Source of the DNA: a virus
IMG/VR virus record: IMGVR_UViG_3300020001_000003
Coordinates: 1-34,761 of that record
Direction: 5' to 3' (one strand)
Length of the DNA stretch: 34,761 nucleotides
Of the stretch, positions 5,807 through 13,799 are shown piece after piece. Position numbers and translations under genes: made by a program. The notes beneath the pieces were generated by a model. It did not search any database. It was not told the DNA's origin and saw nothing but the letters and a program-made list of their open reading frames with translations. Numbering within the stretch: position 1 is the stretch's first letter; the number at the start of each line of letters is the position of its first letter.

Positions 5807-6103
5807 ATGAGCAACGCAGCAACGCTTGATTTCGAGAAGATCGGTCGCCGGTTGATGCACCCGACGCAGCAGGCGATCCTCTACGCGATGTCGGAAGGCG
5901 GGGGCCAGGTGCTCTCGCCCAACCTGCTCTCCGCGCAGCTCGGCGAGGCGCTCGGAAACGTCAGCTACCACGTGAAGGTGTTGGCCGGGCTCGACGGCAC
6001 CGCGAAGAAGCCGGGCAAGTTCACTGCCCACCCGCTGATCGAGCTCGTCAAAACTGAGCCGCGCCGCGGTGCCGTCGAGCACTTCTACGCCCTGGCGCCG
6101 TGA
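5807..6103 (+). CDS. ArsR-like winged-helix regulator
   Basis: This 98-residue protein has the look of a compact ArsR/HTH_20-type winged helix. It includes MHPTQQAILYAM at the N-terminus, a recognition helix in SPNLLSAQLGEALGNVSYHVKVL, and RGAVEHFYALAP at the end. The 'VSYHVKVL' recognition segment and the 'G..EHFY' wing are hallmarks of that group. It lacks metal-binding cysteines, so it is not a metal sensor. Its own strong promoter and an inverted repeat imply autoregulation. It may control the early or lysogeny switch, but its targets cannot be read from sequence. Confidence 0.8.
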   Translation: MSNAATLDFEKIGRRLMHPTQQAILYAMSEGGGQVLSPNLLSAQLGEALGNVSYHVKVLAGLDGTAKKPGKFTAHPLIELVKTEPRRGAVEHFYALAP

Positions 6104-6261
6104 GCGACCGGCCCTTCGACTGGCGCCGCGATTGCCCGCTTGACGTCGCTCGTCGGGTCTTCCGGCCGATCGCCGGCAGCGGCCGCGGGAAGGAGATCTC
6201 GATCGCTCCTCGCCGCAAATTGCAGGGTCGCGACTTGACGCCGCGGTCGACGTCGACGTAG
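6100..6261 (+). CDS. Small basic protein, tentative
   Basis: A 53-residue frame starts at GTG overlapping the regulator's stop by 4 bases. It begins SDRPFDWRRDCPLDVARRVF and is Arg-rich throughout. The overlap and a terminator shortly after it support the call, but no family was recognised and the composition is low in information. Confidence 0.45.
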   Translation: MSDRPFDWRRDCPLDVARRVFRPIAGSGRGKEISIAPRRKLQGRDLTPRSTST

Positions 6262-6298
6262 GTTCGATCGGCCTCAAGCTAGCTCCCCTGCCGCAACC

Positions 6299-6329
6299 AC
6301 GGGCCGTCCTTCGGGGCGGCCCGTTTTTC
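6299..6329 (+). terminator. Strong Rho-independent terminator
   Basis: An 11-bp stem (ACGGGCCGTCC / GGGCGGCCCGT, one T-G pair) closes a TTCG loop and is followed by TTTT. It ends the regulator transcript before the replication operon promoter. Confidence 0.9.
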
Positions 6330-6377
6330 GTTCCGTCCGCGGAGCCGCCTAGCTTCCCCGCCGTGATTCAGGATCAC
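6327..6377 (+). promoter_or_regulatory. Promoter and small palindrome before the replication operon
   Basis: TTCGTT (6327-6332) and TAGCTT (6350-6355) are 17 bases apart. They are followed by GTGATTCAGGATCAC (6363-6377), a 5-bp palindrome with a 5-base centre. The -35 overlaps the end of the preceding terminator, an arrangement common in compact phage genomes. The elements are moderate matches only. Confidence 0.45.
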
Positions 6378-6394
6378 AAGATGCGAGGAGAGCG

Positions 6395-7198
6395 GTGACG
6401 CGAAAGGCCGTCCAGTTCGACGACCCCGTCCTCCAAAAGGGCTTCACTCAAGTCCCCAACGTGATCCTCCGCGACGCCTCTCTCTCGGCCGGCGCGCGCC
6501 TTACCTACATCATGCTCTCGAGCTTCGCGTGGCAGACCGACGAGTGCTGGCCGGGTCAAACGACACTCGGCAAATTGGTCGGCGTCGGGGACCGCCAGAT
6601 CCGCAAGTACCTCGGCGAGCTCGAGCAGGCGGCGTTGCTCGAGGTCACCCAGCTGGGGCTACAAAAACCCAACCTCTACACCCTCTTTGGTGCCGATCCT
6701 GACCGGACCTGTGGTTCCGGTCCAGACCGGACCTCTAGTTCCGACGAAGAAGACGCAGTGGAAGAAGACTCAGAAAACCCCCCTCCCCCTACCAGCCCTT
6801 CCGTCAAATCGAAGACGACCGAAGAAATCGAGTCGGTTTGGGCGACGTACGTTTCTGTAATGAATCCCCGCGGCCGGGGCAAGGGGCTCGACCCCGAGGC
6901 GCGCAAGCTGATCCGCGAGGCCCTCAAGGTCGCCGACGCGGCCGAGCTCAGCCGGGCGATCGAGGCCTGCGGCCGGAGCGACTTCCACATGAAGCGGGGC
7001 AAGTACAAAAACCGGCCGGGCGGCAAATACAACGCCCTGGCGCAGATCATCAAAGCCCGCCGCGGCCGCAACGAGACGACGCGCTCGCGGGTCGAATGGT
7101 GGCTCGATCGCGCCGACGAGTTCGACGCCGGCAAAGAGGTCACCTTCGACGTCAACGCCGAGGCCGCCCGGATCAAGGCCGAGCAGGAGGCCGACTGA
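6395..7198 (+). CDS. HTH replication initiator or helicase-loader-like protein
   Basis: The 267-residue product opens with an HTH domain of the replication-initiator type (~10-95), with LSAGARLTYIMLSSFAWQ, CWPGQTTLGKLVGV and RQIRKYLGELE. An acidic Pro-rich linker (~108-135) follows. The helical C-terminal domain (~136-230) resembles phage replisome-organiser or loader proteins. It probably binds the phage origin and delivers the helicase encoded next. The GTG start is chosen for GAGGAGAGCG. The next gene's ATG overlaps the stop (TGATG). Confidence 0.75.
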   Translation: MTRKAVQFDDPVLQKGFTQVPNVILRDASLSAGARLTYIMLSSFAWQTDECWPGQTTLGKLVGVGDRQIRKYLGELEQAALLEVTQLGLQKPNLYTLFGADPDRTCGSGPDRTSSSDEEDAVEEDSENPPPPTSPSVKSKTTEEIESVWATYVSVMNPRGRGKGLDPEARKLIREALKVADAAELSRAIEACGRSDFHMKRGKYKNRPGGKYNALAQIIKARRGRNETTRSRVEWWLDRADEFDAGKEVTFDVNAEAARIKAEQEAD

Positions 7199-8568
7199 TG
7201 GGGCACGTTGTCGTCGAGCCCGCCACGGCCGACGTGCCGCCGCAGAACATCGAAGCCGAGGAGTCGGTGCTCGGGGCGATGCTCGTTGCCGAGCCGGCGC
7301 TCAAGATGGTGCGGACCGAATCCGGCCTGACCGCCAAGCACTTCTACCTCGATCGCCACCGCGAGATCTTCGACGTGATCGTCAAGGTGGCCGAACGCAC
7401 CGGAACCTGTGACGAGCTCCTCGTTGGCAACGAGCTCCCCGACCTCAAGCTCTACGTCTCCGAGCTCGCGGCCAAAGTGCCGGCGGCCGGGAACGCGATG
7501 CACTATGCGGCGATCGTCCTCTCGGCGGCCAACTACCGGGCCAAGCTCGAGGGCGCGCAGACGATCCTCGAAGGCGTCCGCGAGCGCCTCGACGAGGAGA
7601 CGTCGGCGCGGCTGATCCGCGAGGGGATCGCGCTCGCCACGGCGGACTTCACGATCGACTCCGAACGGACGTCGGGGCAGGAAATCCTTGAGGAGATCTT
7701 CGACAGCTTTGAACGCGACACCGAGGGCGAGGTAATGGAGCTGCCGTGGTCGGAGCTCAACGAGTGCGTGATGGGCGGCTATCGCCGGAAGCAGATGTCG
7801 GTCTTCGCCGGGTGGGAAAACATGGGTAAGAGCTTTGCTCTCGACCAGATGCTCGGCGGCTTCGACGAGCAGGGTTTCAAATGCGCGATCTTCGCAACCG
7901 AGATGGCCCGCGAGGAGAGGGCGGCCAGGTGGTTGACGGCGAAGACGGCGGTGCCGCTCGAACGCATCCTGCGTAACCAGCTCGAACCGAAGCACATCTC
8001 TCGCCTGCTCGAAGCCGCCAACAAATACGGCCGCCTGCCCTTCGACTATTTCGAGTGCTACGACTGGAGCGCCGACCGGATCTGCGAGCGGATCGTCTAC
8101 GGCGGCTACGACGTCGTCGCGGTCGACCCGGTCACCGAAATCCCCGGCTTCGAGAAGGCCGAGACGGCGGCCGCGATCACCCGGCGCTTCAAGCAGATCG
8201 CCTCCCGCGCCAACTGTCACGTGATCCTCGTCGCCCACCTGAACAGGTCGCGGGTGAAAGACCTCAAGGGCGTGCTGCCGCGGCCGCTCAACGTCGACCT
8301 CAAGGGCTCCGGCACCCTCGCCCAGGCGGCCAACGCCGTCCTCTTCCTGCACCGCGCCCAGGACGAGGACGCGAACGTGCTGCCGACCGGCGAGATCTAC
8401 TTCGGCAAGGTCCGCAACGGCTTCAAGAAGTCGATCCCGGTCGCCCAGAACAGCCGGACCCTGCAATTCATGTGGATCAAGCCCGAGCCGGTCCACGAGC
8501 AAGAGGCTCTCGCGGTCGGCAACGTCGCCGAGCCGCCGCCCGGACACGACCAACGGAAGGACGACTGA
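7198..8568 (+). CDS. DnaB-type replicative helicase
   Basis: The 456-residue product has an N-terminal DnaB-like domain (PPQNIEAEESVLGAML, residues ~14-29) and a RecA-like C-terminal ATPase. Walker A is GWENMGKS (205-212) and Walker B ends in VVAVDP (D310). HVILVAHLNRS further on corresponds to the DnaB 'H...LSR' sensor region. It would form a hexamer and unwind DNA at the phage fork. No primase or DNA polymerase is seen in the window, so these are supplied by the host or lie outside it. Confidence 0.9.
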   Translation: MGHVVVEPATADVPPQNIEAEESVLGAMLVAEPALKMVRTESGLTAKHFYLDRHREIFDVIVKVAERTGTCDELLVGNELPDLKLYVSELAAKVPAAGNAMHYAAIVLSAANYRAKLEGAQTILEGVRERLDEETSARLIREGIALATADFTIDSERTSGQEILEEIFDSFERDTEGEVMELPWSELNECVMGGYRRKQMSVFAGWENMGKSFALDQMLGGFDEQGFKCAIFATEMAREERAARWLTAKTAVPLERILRNQLEPKHISRLLEAANKYGRLPFDYFECYDWSADRICERIVYGGYDVVAVDPVTEIPGFEKAETAAAITRRFKQIASRANCHVILVAHLNRSRVKDLKGVLPRPLNVDLKGSGTLAQAANAVLFLHRAQDEDANVLPTGEIYFGKVRNGFKKSIPVAQNSRTLQFMWIKPEPVHEQEALAVGNVAEPPPGHDQRKDD

Positions 8569-9107
8569 TGCTCGAAAAGTCCGAGGCCCAGCGCAAACGC
8601 GAAGCCGAGCGGGAGAAGCCGGTGAAGCGGAAGAGGCGGTCGCCGATCACCCTGATCCCAGGGAGCGGCAAGCCCTTCTCGAGGAAACGTCGCGTCGTGA
8701 TCGACGACTCGCCGCCGGCCTCCGACGATCCCCCGCGGCTCCTCCGCGCCAGTCCCCACAGCGCCGACTACGACGCGATCCGCAAGAGCTTCGATGAGGA
8801 AGGGGTGCCGCGGGATCTGCACGACCGGGGCGCCGACGCCGACGCGGCCGAGGAGAGCGCCTACACGTCCTCGCAGAGCTCGGCGATTGCCGGCGAGCCC
8901 GAGGCCGTCTCGAGGGAGGCCCAGGAAGAAATCACCCGCCGCGCTCGAGAGAAGAAGGAGCGGGTTGTGATGTCGCCCCTCTACGCGATCGACAAGGAGC
9001 TCGAGAAGCTCGAAAAGGCCGGCCACTACAAGCCGGGCAAGATCCGCTTCATCCGCAAGTTGCTCAACCAGCTCGGCGAGGACGCGATGCGATCGGCGGT
9101 CGAGTGA
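8568..9107 (+). CDS. Hypothetical charged protein
   Basis: This 179-residue protein has a very basic N-terminus (EAEREKPVKRKRR) and a disordered acidic middle. It ends in a helical region (PLYAIDKELEKLEKAGHYKPGKIRFIRKLLNQL). The ATG overlaps the helicase stop by one base and the next gene starts within its stop. It is probably an accessory replication or recombination factor, judged by position alone. Confidence 0.65.
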   Translation: MLEKSEAQRKREAEREKPVKRKRRSPITLIPGSGKPFSRKRRVVIDDSPPASDDPPRLLRASPHSADYDAIRKSFDEEGVPRDLHDRGADADAAEESAYTSSQSSAIAGEPEAVSREAQEEITRRAREKKERVVMSPLYAIDKELEKLEKAGHYKPGKIRFIRKLLNQLGEDAMRSAVE

Positions 9108-9352
9108 ACCCCTCGGCGCCGAAGGTCCAGTGCCCCTTCTGCCTCGGCCATCCGAGGGTGAAGCCGGACGGCACGATGTACGCCCACGATTGGGGCCGAC
9201 CGGGGATGCGGAAGCGCTGCCCCGGCGCCGGCAGGACGAAGGACGACGCGAAGGCCGCAAAGTCGGAGGGTCCGCCCTACGAGGTTCTGTCCGGCCGGCC
9301 GGAGAAGGTAGGGGACCGACCCCCCCAAGTCCGACCCGAGGACATTTTCTGA
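9104..9352 (+). CDS. Zinc-ribbon-like small protein
   Basis: The 82-residue product starts at GTG within the previous stop. It has CPFCLGHPRVKPDGTMYAH followed by RKRCPGAG. This CxxC...H...C layout is typical of actinophage zinc-finger peptides located in replication operons. The C-terminal part is disordered. Binding of DNA or RNA is plausible but unproven. Confidence 0.65.
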   Translation: MNPSAPKVQCPFCLGHPRVKPDGTMYAHDWGRPGMRKRCPGAGRTKDDAKAAKSEGPPYEVLSGRPEKVGDRPPQVRPEDIF

Positions 9353-9585
9353 TGCCGAATTGCCGCGACTGCAAGGCCCCGATCAAGTTCGCCCGTCTCG
9401 GCGATCGGGTGATCCCCGTCGACGCCGAGAGCGACTGCCACGAGGGCAGCTTCGTCCTCTTCCGCGACTTCGGGGTGCTGTCGGCCCGGCCCGCTCGGTT
9501 GCCCCGCGACTACTCCCGGCCACGTCACCGCCACCACTTCGACACGTGCAAAACCCGCCTCTACGGAAAGGCCTCCCAGCGATGA
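9352..9585 (+). CDS. Small protein with Cys/His motif
   Basis: The 77-residue product opens MPNCRDCKAPIKF, continues with GDRVIPVDAE, and ends in PRHRHHFDTC. The CxxC near the start and HHxxxxC near the end suggest one zinc site. ATG overlaps the upstream TGA, and the next ATG overlaps its own TGA, so the genes are tightly coupled. The function is unknown. Confidence 0.65.
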   Translation: MPNCRDCKAPIKFARLGDRVIPVDAESDCHEGSFVLFRDFGVLSARPARLPRDYSRPRHRHHFDTCKTRLYGKASQR

Positions 9586-10724
9586 TCCGCATGATCAGCT
9601 TCACCGAGTCCGGCAACCTGCTCACCTGTCAGGCGCAGTGGGATTTCAACTACGGCGGGTACCTGGCCGGCGACTGCCTCAAGCCGAAGACGGTGCCGGT
9701 GATGTTGCAGGAGGGCAGTGCGTGGGGAGCCGGCGTCGCCGCCTTCCACGCCGCGCTCGAGGACAAGCTCGACGCCGGCATCATCGCCCTCACCGCGTCG
9801 CTCGACAAGGAGGCCAAGAAGCTCGAGGCCAAGGGCTTCTACAACGCCGACGAGCACCGGCAGATGGCCGCGAAGCTGCGCTCCCTCCTCGAGCAGTACG
9901 CCGAGGAAGAGGAGACGCGCCCAGTGCCGCTGGCCGGCCTCTCGGGCCTCGAGCAGGAGCTCGTCGTGCCGCTGCCGAGCCGCTCGGGCAAGGGTGACTC
10001 GAGCATCTACCGCTTGCAGGTTTTCTTCGACGGGGTGCTCGGCGAGGAGGTCGCCGACCTCGTCGAGTTCAAGCTGCGCGGCAAGCTCTCGCCGCTCGAG
10101 CTGATCGTCAACTCGAGGCAGATCCGTTACTACGCCTGGGCCTACCAGCGCGAGCACGGCATCCCGGTCCGCTCGGTGATCGTCGACGAGCGACTCAACG
10201 AACAGCCGAAGCCGGCGCGCTGGGTGAAGCCGAAGAAAAAGGACGAGGGGATTGTCGTCGACCCCGACCAGGCGCAGGAGCTCGGCGCCGCCTACTCCGA
10301 GAAGGAGCTCGAGATCTACAAGGGCGACGAAGGCAAGCTCGCCCGTCGCACCGTCTCCCACGCGAAGGATCAGATGACGACGGCCGAGTCCTACCTCGAG
10401 GCCTGCGGCAAGGCCGGCGTCGAGCCCGAGCCGGAGACGCTCGAGGCGATCGGCAGTCGGCGTTGGTCGCAGCGTGAGCGCGTCTTCCTGACCGAGCGTG
10501 AGATCGAGGAGAGCGGCACGGAGCTGATCTCCCTCGGCCGCCAGGTGGCAGCCCTCGACTCCGGACAGACCTACCCGGTGCGGAACGTCAAGCCGCAGAA
10601 CTGCAACGGCTGTCGCTTCCGCGAGATCTGCAACGACCCCCACGACAAAGAGCTCGTCGACTCCCTGTTTGACAGGCGGCCGCCGAAGCGCAATCGCACC
10701 GAAGAGGAGGTAGTCCCCGTATGA
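9582..10724 (+). CDS. Cas4/RecB-type PD-(D/E)XK nuclease
   Basis: The 380-residue product has a PD-(D/E)XK core: FFDGVLGEEVADLVEFKLRG supplies the active-site Asp and Glu-x-Lys. Cys16 (LLTCQAQWDF) and a C-terminal cluster C341, C344, C350 (NCNGCRFREIC) match the 1+3 cysteine arrangement that holds an iron-sulphur cluster in Cas4 and AddB-like nucleases. It likely resects DNA ends to give single strands for the Sak4-type protein encoded next. Its length exceeds typical Cas4 because of inserted helical segments. ATGA overlaps couple it on both sides. Confidence 0.8.
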   Translation: MIRMISFTESGNLLTCQAQWDFNYGGYLAGDCLKPKTVPVMLQEGSAWGAGVAAFHAALEDKLDAGIIALTASLDKEAKKLEAKGFYNADEHRQMAAKLRSLLEQYAEEEETRPVPLAGLSGLEQELVVPLPSRSGKGDSSIYRLQVFFDGVLGEEVADLVEFKLRGKLSPLELIVNSRQIRYYAWAYQREHGIPVRSVIVDERLNEQPKPARWVKPKKKDEGIVVDPDQAQELGAAYSEKELEIYKGDEGKLARRTVSHAKDQMTTAESYLEACGKAGVEPEPETLEAIGSRRWSQRERVFLTEREIEESGTELISLGRQVAALDSGQTYPVRNVKPQNCNGCRFREICNDPHDKELVDSLFDRRPPKRNRTEEEVVPV

Positions 10725-11521
10725 GTCTCACGTTCGTAGAGCCCAGCGCTGTCGCCCCGACCATGTTGAACATCTTGCTCTATGGCCCCGGCGGCACCGG
10801 CAAGACCGTCAACGCCTGCTCAGCCCCCGGCCCGATCTTGGTCGGCAACGCCGAAGGTGAGAGCGCCCTGCGCTTCGCTCGAGGCAAGTGGGGCGACGAG
10901 AAGATTCACGAGAAGGCGATCACGTGCGCCAAAGATCTCGACGACATCTTCGTCCACGTGCGGGAGGGTTGCGAGGAGAAAACGCTCGTGATCGACTCGG
11001 TCGGCGAGGTCTACCAGCGCCTCGTCGAGGGGCTCGCCGGCAGCGGCCGCGCGTCGCTCCAAAACTACGGCGACGTCAACACCAAGATCGAACGGTTCGT
11101 CAGGGCGATCAAGGATCTGCCGATCAACGTCGTGCTGATCGCCCACGAGCAGCTCGACGAGGACGACGGCGCCTCGATCAAGCGGCCGGCGACCGGCGGG
11201 AAGAAGCTGCCCGAGAAGCTCGTTGCCGCGGTCGACGTCGTCGGTTACTGCGCCGTGCTGCCCGAGTCGGAGGACGCGCCTCGCCGCTACGTGGCGCAGC
11301 TCGTCGAAGCCAACGGCCGGCGGGCGAAGGACCGCTCGGGCTCGCTCGGCAAGCTCCGCGACATCGACCTGAGCGAGTGGATCCCCACCGCCGTCGAGGC
11401 GATGTCGGGCGCCCAAAAGGAACTGACCCCGGAGCCCGAGGCCGCACCGGCCGAGGAGGCAAAGCCCGAGGCGAAAAAGACGTCGGCCAAAGATGGCGGC
11501 GACAAAAAGGGAGGTAAATGA
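10721..11521 (+). CDS. Sak4-type RecA-fold ATPase
   Basis: This 266-residue protein has Walker A GPGGTGKT (22-29) and Walker B LVIDS (89-93), followed by INVVLIAHEQ. The size and layout match the AAA_24/Sak4 group of phage single-strand annealing or recombinase proteins. The last ~40 residues are an acidic and Lys-rich tail. It sits between a Cas4-like nuclease and an SSB-like protein, the usual Sak4 neighbourhood. Its role would be to anneal or exchange strands during phage recombination. Confidence 0.85.
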   Translation: MSLTFVEPSAVAPTMLNILLYGPGGTGKTVNACSAPGPILVGNAEGESALRFARGKWGDEKIHEKAITCAKDLDDIFVHVREGCEEKTLVIDSVGEVYQRLVEGLAGSGRASLQNYGDVNTKIERFVRAIKDLPINVVLIAHEQLDEDDGASIKRPATGGKKLPEKLVAAVDVVGYCAVLPESEDAPRRYVAQLVEANGRRAKDRSGSLGKLRDIDLSEWIPTAVEAMSGAQKELTPEPEAAPAEEAKPEAKKTSAKDGGDKKGGK

Positions 11522-12015
11522 TGGGCTTCAAAATGAGCCTCGACGACGTCGAGCCTTGGAAGGGCGGCGGCTTGATTCTTCGTGCTGGCAGCCATCCGGT
11601 TCGCGTCGTCGACGAGGAAATCAAGGAACCCGGCAAGGACGGCTATGAGGGCGATCACCCGGTGGTGATCCTCACCCTCGAGGCGACCGGCGGCGAAGAA
11701 AAGGGTGGTGAAATCCGCGATTGGGTTCACATCACCCAGGAGGCCCTCGGCCGCGTCGCCCAGATCTACGAGGCCTTCGGGGTCGAGGTTCCCGGCGGCG
11801 AGTTTGAATGGATCTCGTGCAAGGGCAAGCAGGCCAAGGCGGTCGTCCGCGAAAAGCCCGGCCGCAAAGACCCGAGCAAAACCTTCTCCGAGGTACAGAG
11901 CTACGTCGCCCTGGCCGAGGGTGAGGCCGCCGCCGTCGAGCAGCTCAAGCAGGAATTCGGCGCCACCGAGATCCCCGGTGCCGGCGGCGGCAAAGACGAA
12001 GACATTCCCTTCTAG
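11518..12015 (+). CDS. Single-stranded DNA-binding-like protein
   Basis: This 165-residue protein reads as an OB-like beta domain (GGLILRAGSHPVRVVDEEIKE...PVVILTLEAT). It ends in GGGKDEDIPF, the acidic hydrophobic tail by which SSB proteins recruit partners. It resembles the DUF669-like ssDNA-binding proteins that accompany Sak4 in phages. Two starts overlap (ATGATG at 11518); the first overlaps the upstream stop. I did not see the canonical SSB fold motif, so the call relies on tail and context. Confidence 0.7.
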   Translation: MMGFKMSLDDVEPWKGGGLILRAGSHPVRVVDEEIKEPGKDGYEGDHPVVILTLEATGGEEKGGEIRDWVHITQEALGRVAQIYEAFGVEVPGGEFEWISCKGKQAKAVVREKPGRKDPSKTFSEVQSYVALAEGEAAAVEQLKQEFGATEIPGAGGGKDEDIPF

Positions 12016-12018
12016 CTG

Positions 12019-12561
12019 ATGGCGGCGAAGCTGACCCCCGAGGAGCGAGCGGCCAAGAAGGCGTTCGCCGTCGAGGCCAAGATCAAGAAGGGAACGGGGG
12101 CGATCAAGCAGGTTTGGATCGCCCTCGCCGGCTACCTTCACGACTTCTATTCCGAGCGCATGTGGACCGCGCTCGGGTACGAGAAGTTCGAGGAGTGGCT
12201 CGGCACCCCGGAGATCGGGTTGAAGCGCTCGCAGACCTACCAGTTGATCGAGGTCTACGAGGAGCTCGTCGTCAAGCGGGGCGTCACCCAGGAGGAACTC
12301 GGCGAGCTCGAGATGTCGAAGCTCGCCGTGGTGCTGCCGGCGCTGCGCAAGGGCGACGCCGAGCTCGAGGACGTGCTCGCCGACTGCGAGTCGCTGTCGC
12401 GCTCGGAGCTGCGAGAGAAGTACGGCCAGTCGGTCCCGGCCGAGCGAATCCCGCTGACCGAGTGTGAGGACTGCGGGAAAATGTGTCGGGCTAAAACCGA
12501 GCCCGAGGCGGCCGCGGTCGACCCGAATCAGATCGCATTGGAGGAAACCGATGCCGCGTAA
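12019..12561 (+). CDS. Helical DNA-binding-like protein with C-terminal Cys motif
   Basis: The 180-residue product has a core of LGYEKFEEWLGTPEIGLKRSQTYQLIEVYEEL, a pattern seen in phage and plasmid proteins related to DUF3102 and ParB-type HTH domains. A Cys-rich CEDCGKMC follows near residue 150. The downstream gene at 12661 repeats the same 'W..WL......R.QAY' scheme, which suggests that the two arose by duplication or act together. Regulation of the operon or DNA binding is likely. Confidence 0.65.
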   Translation: MAAKLTPEERAAKKAFAVEAKIKKGTGAIKQVWIALAGYLHDFYSERMWTALGYEKFEEWLGTPEIGLKRSQTYQLIEVYEELVVKRGVTQEELGELEMSKLAVVLPALRKGDAELEDVLADCESLSRSELREKYGQSVPAERIPLTECEDCGKMCRAKTEPEAAAVDPNQIALEETDAA

Positions 12562-12664
12562 AAATCCCGATCGAGTGAGGCCGATCCGCCGCTCGAAGAA
12601 GTGGAAGCGGCGCCAGCGCAAGGCCGTCGATCAAGGGCGTGTGGTCGAGGAGAAGGCAAGGTGA
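12551..12664 (+). CDS. 37-residue basic peptide
   Basis: This frame starts at ATG 11 bases inside the previous gene and ends in a GTGA overlap with the next. About 40% of its residues are Arg or Lys (PRKNPDRVRPIRRSKKWKRRQRK). The double coupling supports translation. It might contact nucleic acid, but nothing more can be said. Confidence 0.45.
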   Translation: MPRKNPDRVRPIRRSKKWKRRQRKAVDQGRVVEEKAR

Positions 12665-13401
12665 CGACGACCGAGGTAGCGCTCAAGGCTGGGCCGTCCC
12701 TAGACGAGCGTGCCCGCCGGATCGCCGGCTACCACACAGAGGCCGAATCGCATCGGGCCGCGTTTGAAGAGAACGCGATCCGAGCCGGCGAGGAGCTGAT
12801 CGAGGCACAGGAACAGTTGGACGCCGATCCTGGGTCTGGTCTCTGGGGAAGATGGCTTGACGAGAATTTCCCCGGCACCCGCAATCAAGCGTACGACTAC
12901 ATGCGTCGTGCTCGCGAATTTCAGGACGCCGAGATCACCGTCGGCGTGCGGAAGTGGTGCGAGAACGCGAAGCGCAGTCACGAGGCGTACAGGGCACGCA
13001 ATCTCGAGGAACATAACCGAGGCATTCTGAGGGAAAGTGCGCTTAACCTCCGTCAGGGTGTTGGCCTGACCTACGAGGAGATCGCCGAAGAGCTGGGGGT
13101 GTCGCGCGGCCAGGCGTATCGTCTCGTGGAGGGGGCACGTAGGAACGAGGAGGAACGAGAGGCCCGCAAGCGCTCTGCCGCTGCCGTGAGGGCAGCAGAG
13201 ACACGCAAGGTCCGCAAAGCCGTCAAGAAGGCAGGCGTCGCCACCGCGGAGCTGTACGCGATGGCCGAACGGATGCAGGACGTCCTCGCCCAGGCGCACG
13301 ACGAGACCAGCGACCCCGAGGCGCGAAGAGCGCTTGACCTCGCCGGCCAGCACTACCGCAAGATGCGCGACGAGATCGTCCGCGCCCTCGCTGTCTCGTG
13401 A
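12661..13401 (+). CDS. HTH protein, DUF3102-like plus sigma-like HTH
   Basis: The GTG at 12661 overlaps the upstream stop and is chosen over an upstream in-frame ATG. The first half of the 246-residue product has GEELIEAQEQL and WGRWLDENFPGTRNQAYDYMRRAREF, a DUF3102-like region. Residues ~135-165 hold an HTH (GLTYEEIAEELGVSRGQAYRLVEGARR) like region 4 of sigma factors or resolvases. The last third is a long helix. Codon choice is more mixed than in its neighbours, hinting at separate ancestry. A transcriptional regulator is plausible. Confidence 0.7.
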   Translation: MTTTEVALKAGPSLDERARRIAGYHTEAESHRAAFEENAIRAGEELIEAQEQLDADPGSGLWGRWLDENFPGTRNQAYDYMRRAREFQDAEITVGVRKWCENAKRSHEAYRARNLEEHNRGILRESALNLRQGVGLTYEEIAEELGVSRGQAYRLVEGARRNEEEREARKRSAAAVRAAETRKVRKAVKKAGVATAELYAMAERMQDVLAQAHDETSDPEARRALDLAGQHYRKMRDEIVRALAVS

Positions 13402-13799
13402 AGCGCCCGTCGCCGCCTCGTTGGCTGACTCTCAGCTTCCACGAGGCGGCGATGCGGCGGGCGCGGGGACTGCGGCTGTCGTGCTTCCTGGCGCCCTACG
13501 ATCCGCTCGAGCAGCCCTGCTACGGCCGCTGGGAGGCGTTCCACTTCTTCGGCCGCCAGGAAGTCCGCAACTCTCCCGCCCTCTACGGCCTCGAGCGCGA
13601 TTTCGTGGAGCTGATCGAATGGGACGGCAGGAACGCCGGGCTCGCCTGTGAGGGGCACCATAGGCGCTTTGACAGCCACGCGACTCCAGGGCTTGTCGTC
13701 CCCGCAGCGGCGCTCCCAGGGGATGTCGTGGAGTTCATCTACGACTGGGGCTTGGAGTCGGAGGCCGAGCGTCGGTTCGTCAACTTCATCCGCTACTAG
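13398..13799 (+). CDS. HNH-like putative nuclease
   Basis: The 133-residue product starts in a GTGA overlap. It has PCYGRWEAFHFFGRQ, then WDGRNAGLACEGHHRRFDSHATP, and ends in a helical AERRFVNFIRY. The Cys...His...Cys..HHRR..H arrangement follows a layout that recurs in actinophages and is reminiscent of HNH nucleases. It precedes a GIY-YIG-like gene. Catalytic function is inferred from residue spacing only. Confidence 0.6.
   Translation: MKRPSPPRWLTLSFHEAAMRRARGLRLSCFLAPYDPLEQPCYGRWEAFHFFGRQEVRNSPALYGLERDFVELIEWDGRNAGLACEGHHRRFDSHATPGLVVPAAALPGDVVEFIYDWGLESEAERRFVNFIRY

Noticed and set aside
6676-8553. 625-codon leftward ORF opposite the initiator and helicase genes
   Set aside because: It mirrors the codon structure of the clearly coding plus strand and has repetitive Val/Leu/Arg/Asp composition. 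Similar long antisense frames at 17668-19446, 21996-23306 and 24411-26120 are also shadows of GC-rich genes.
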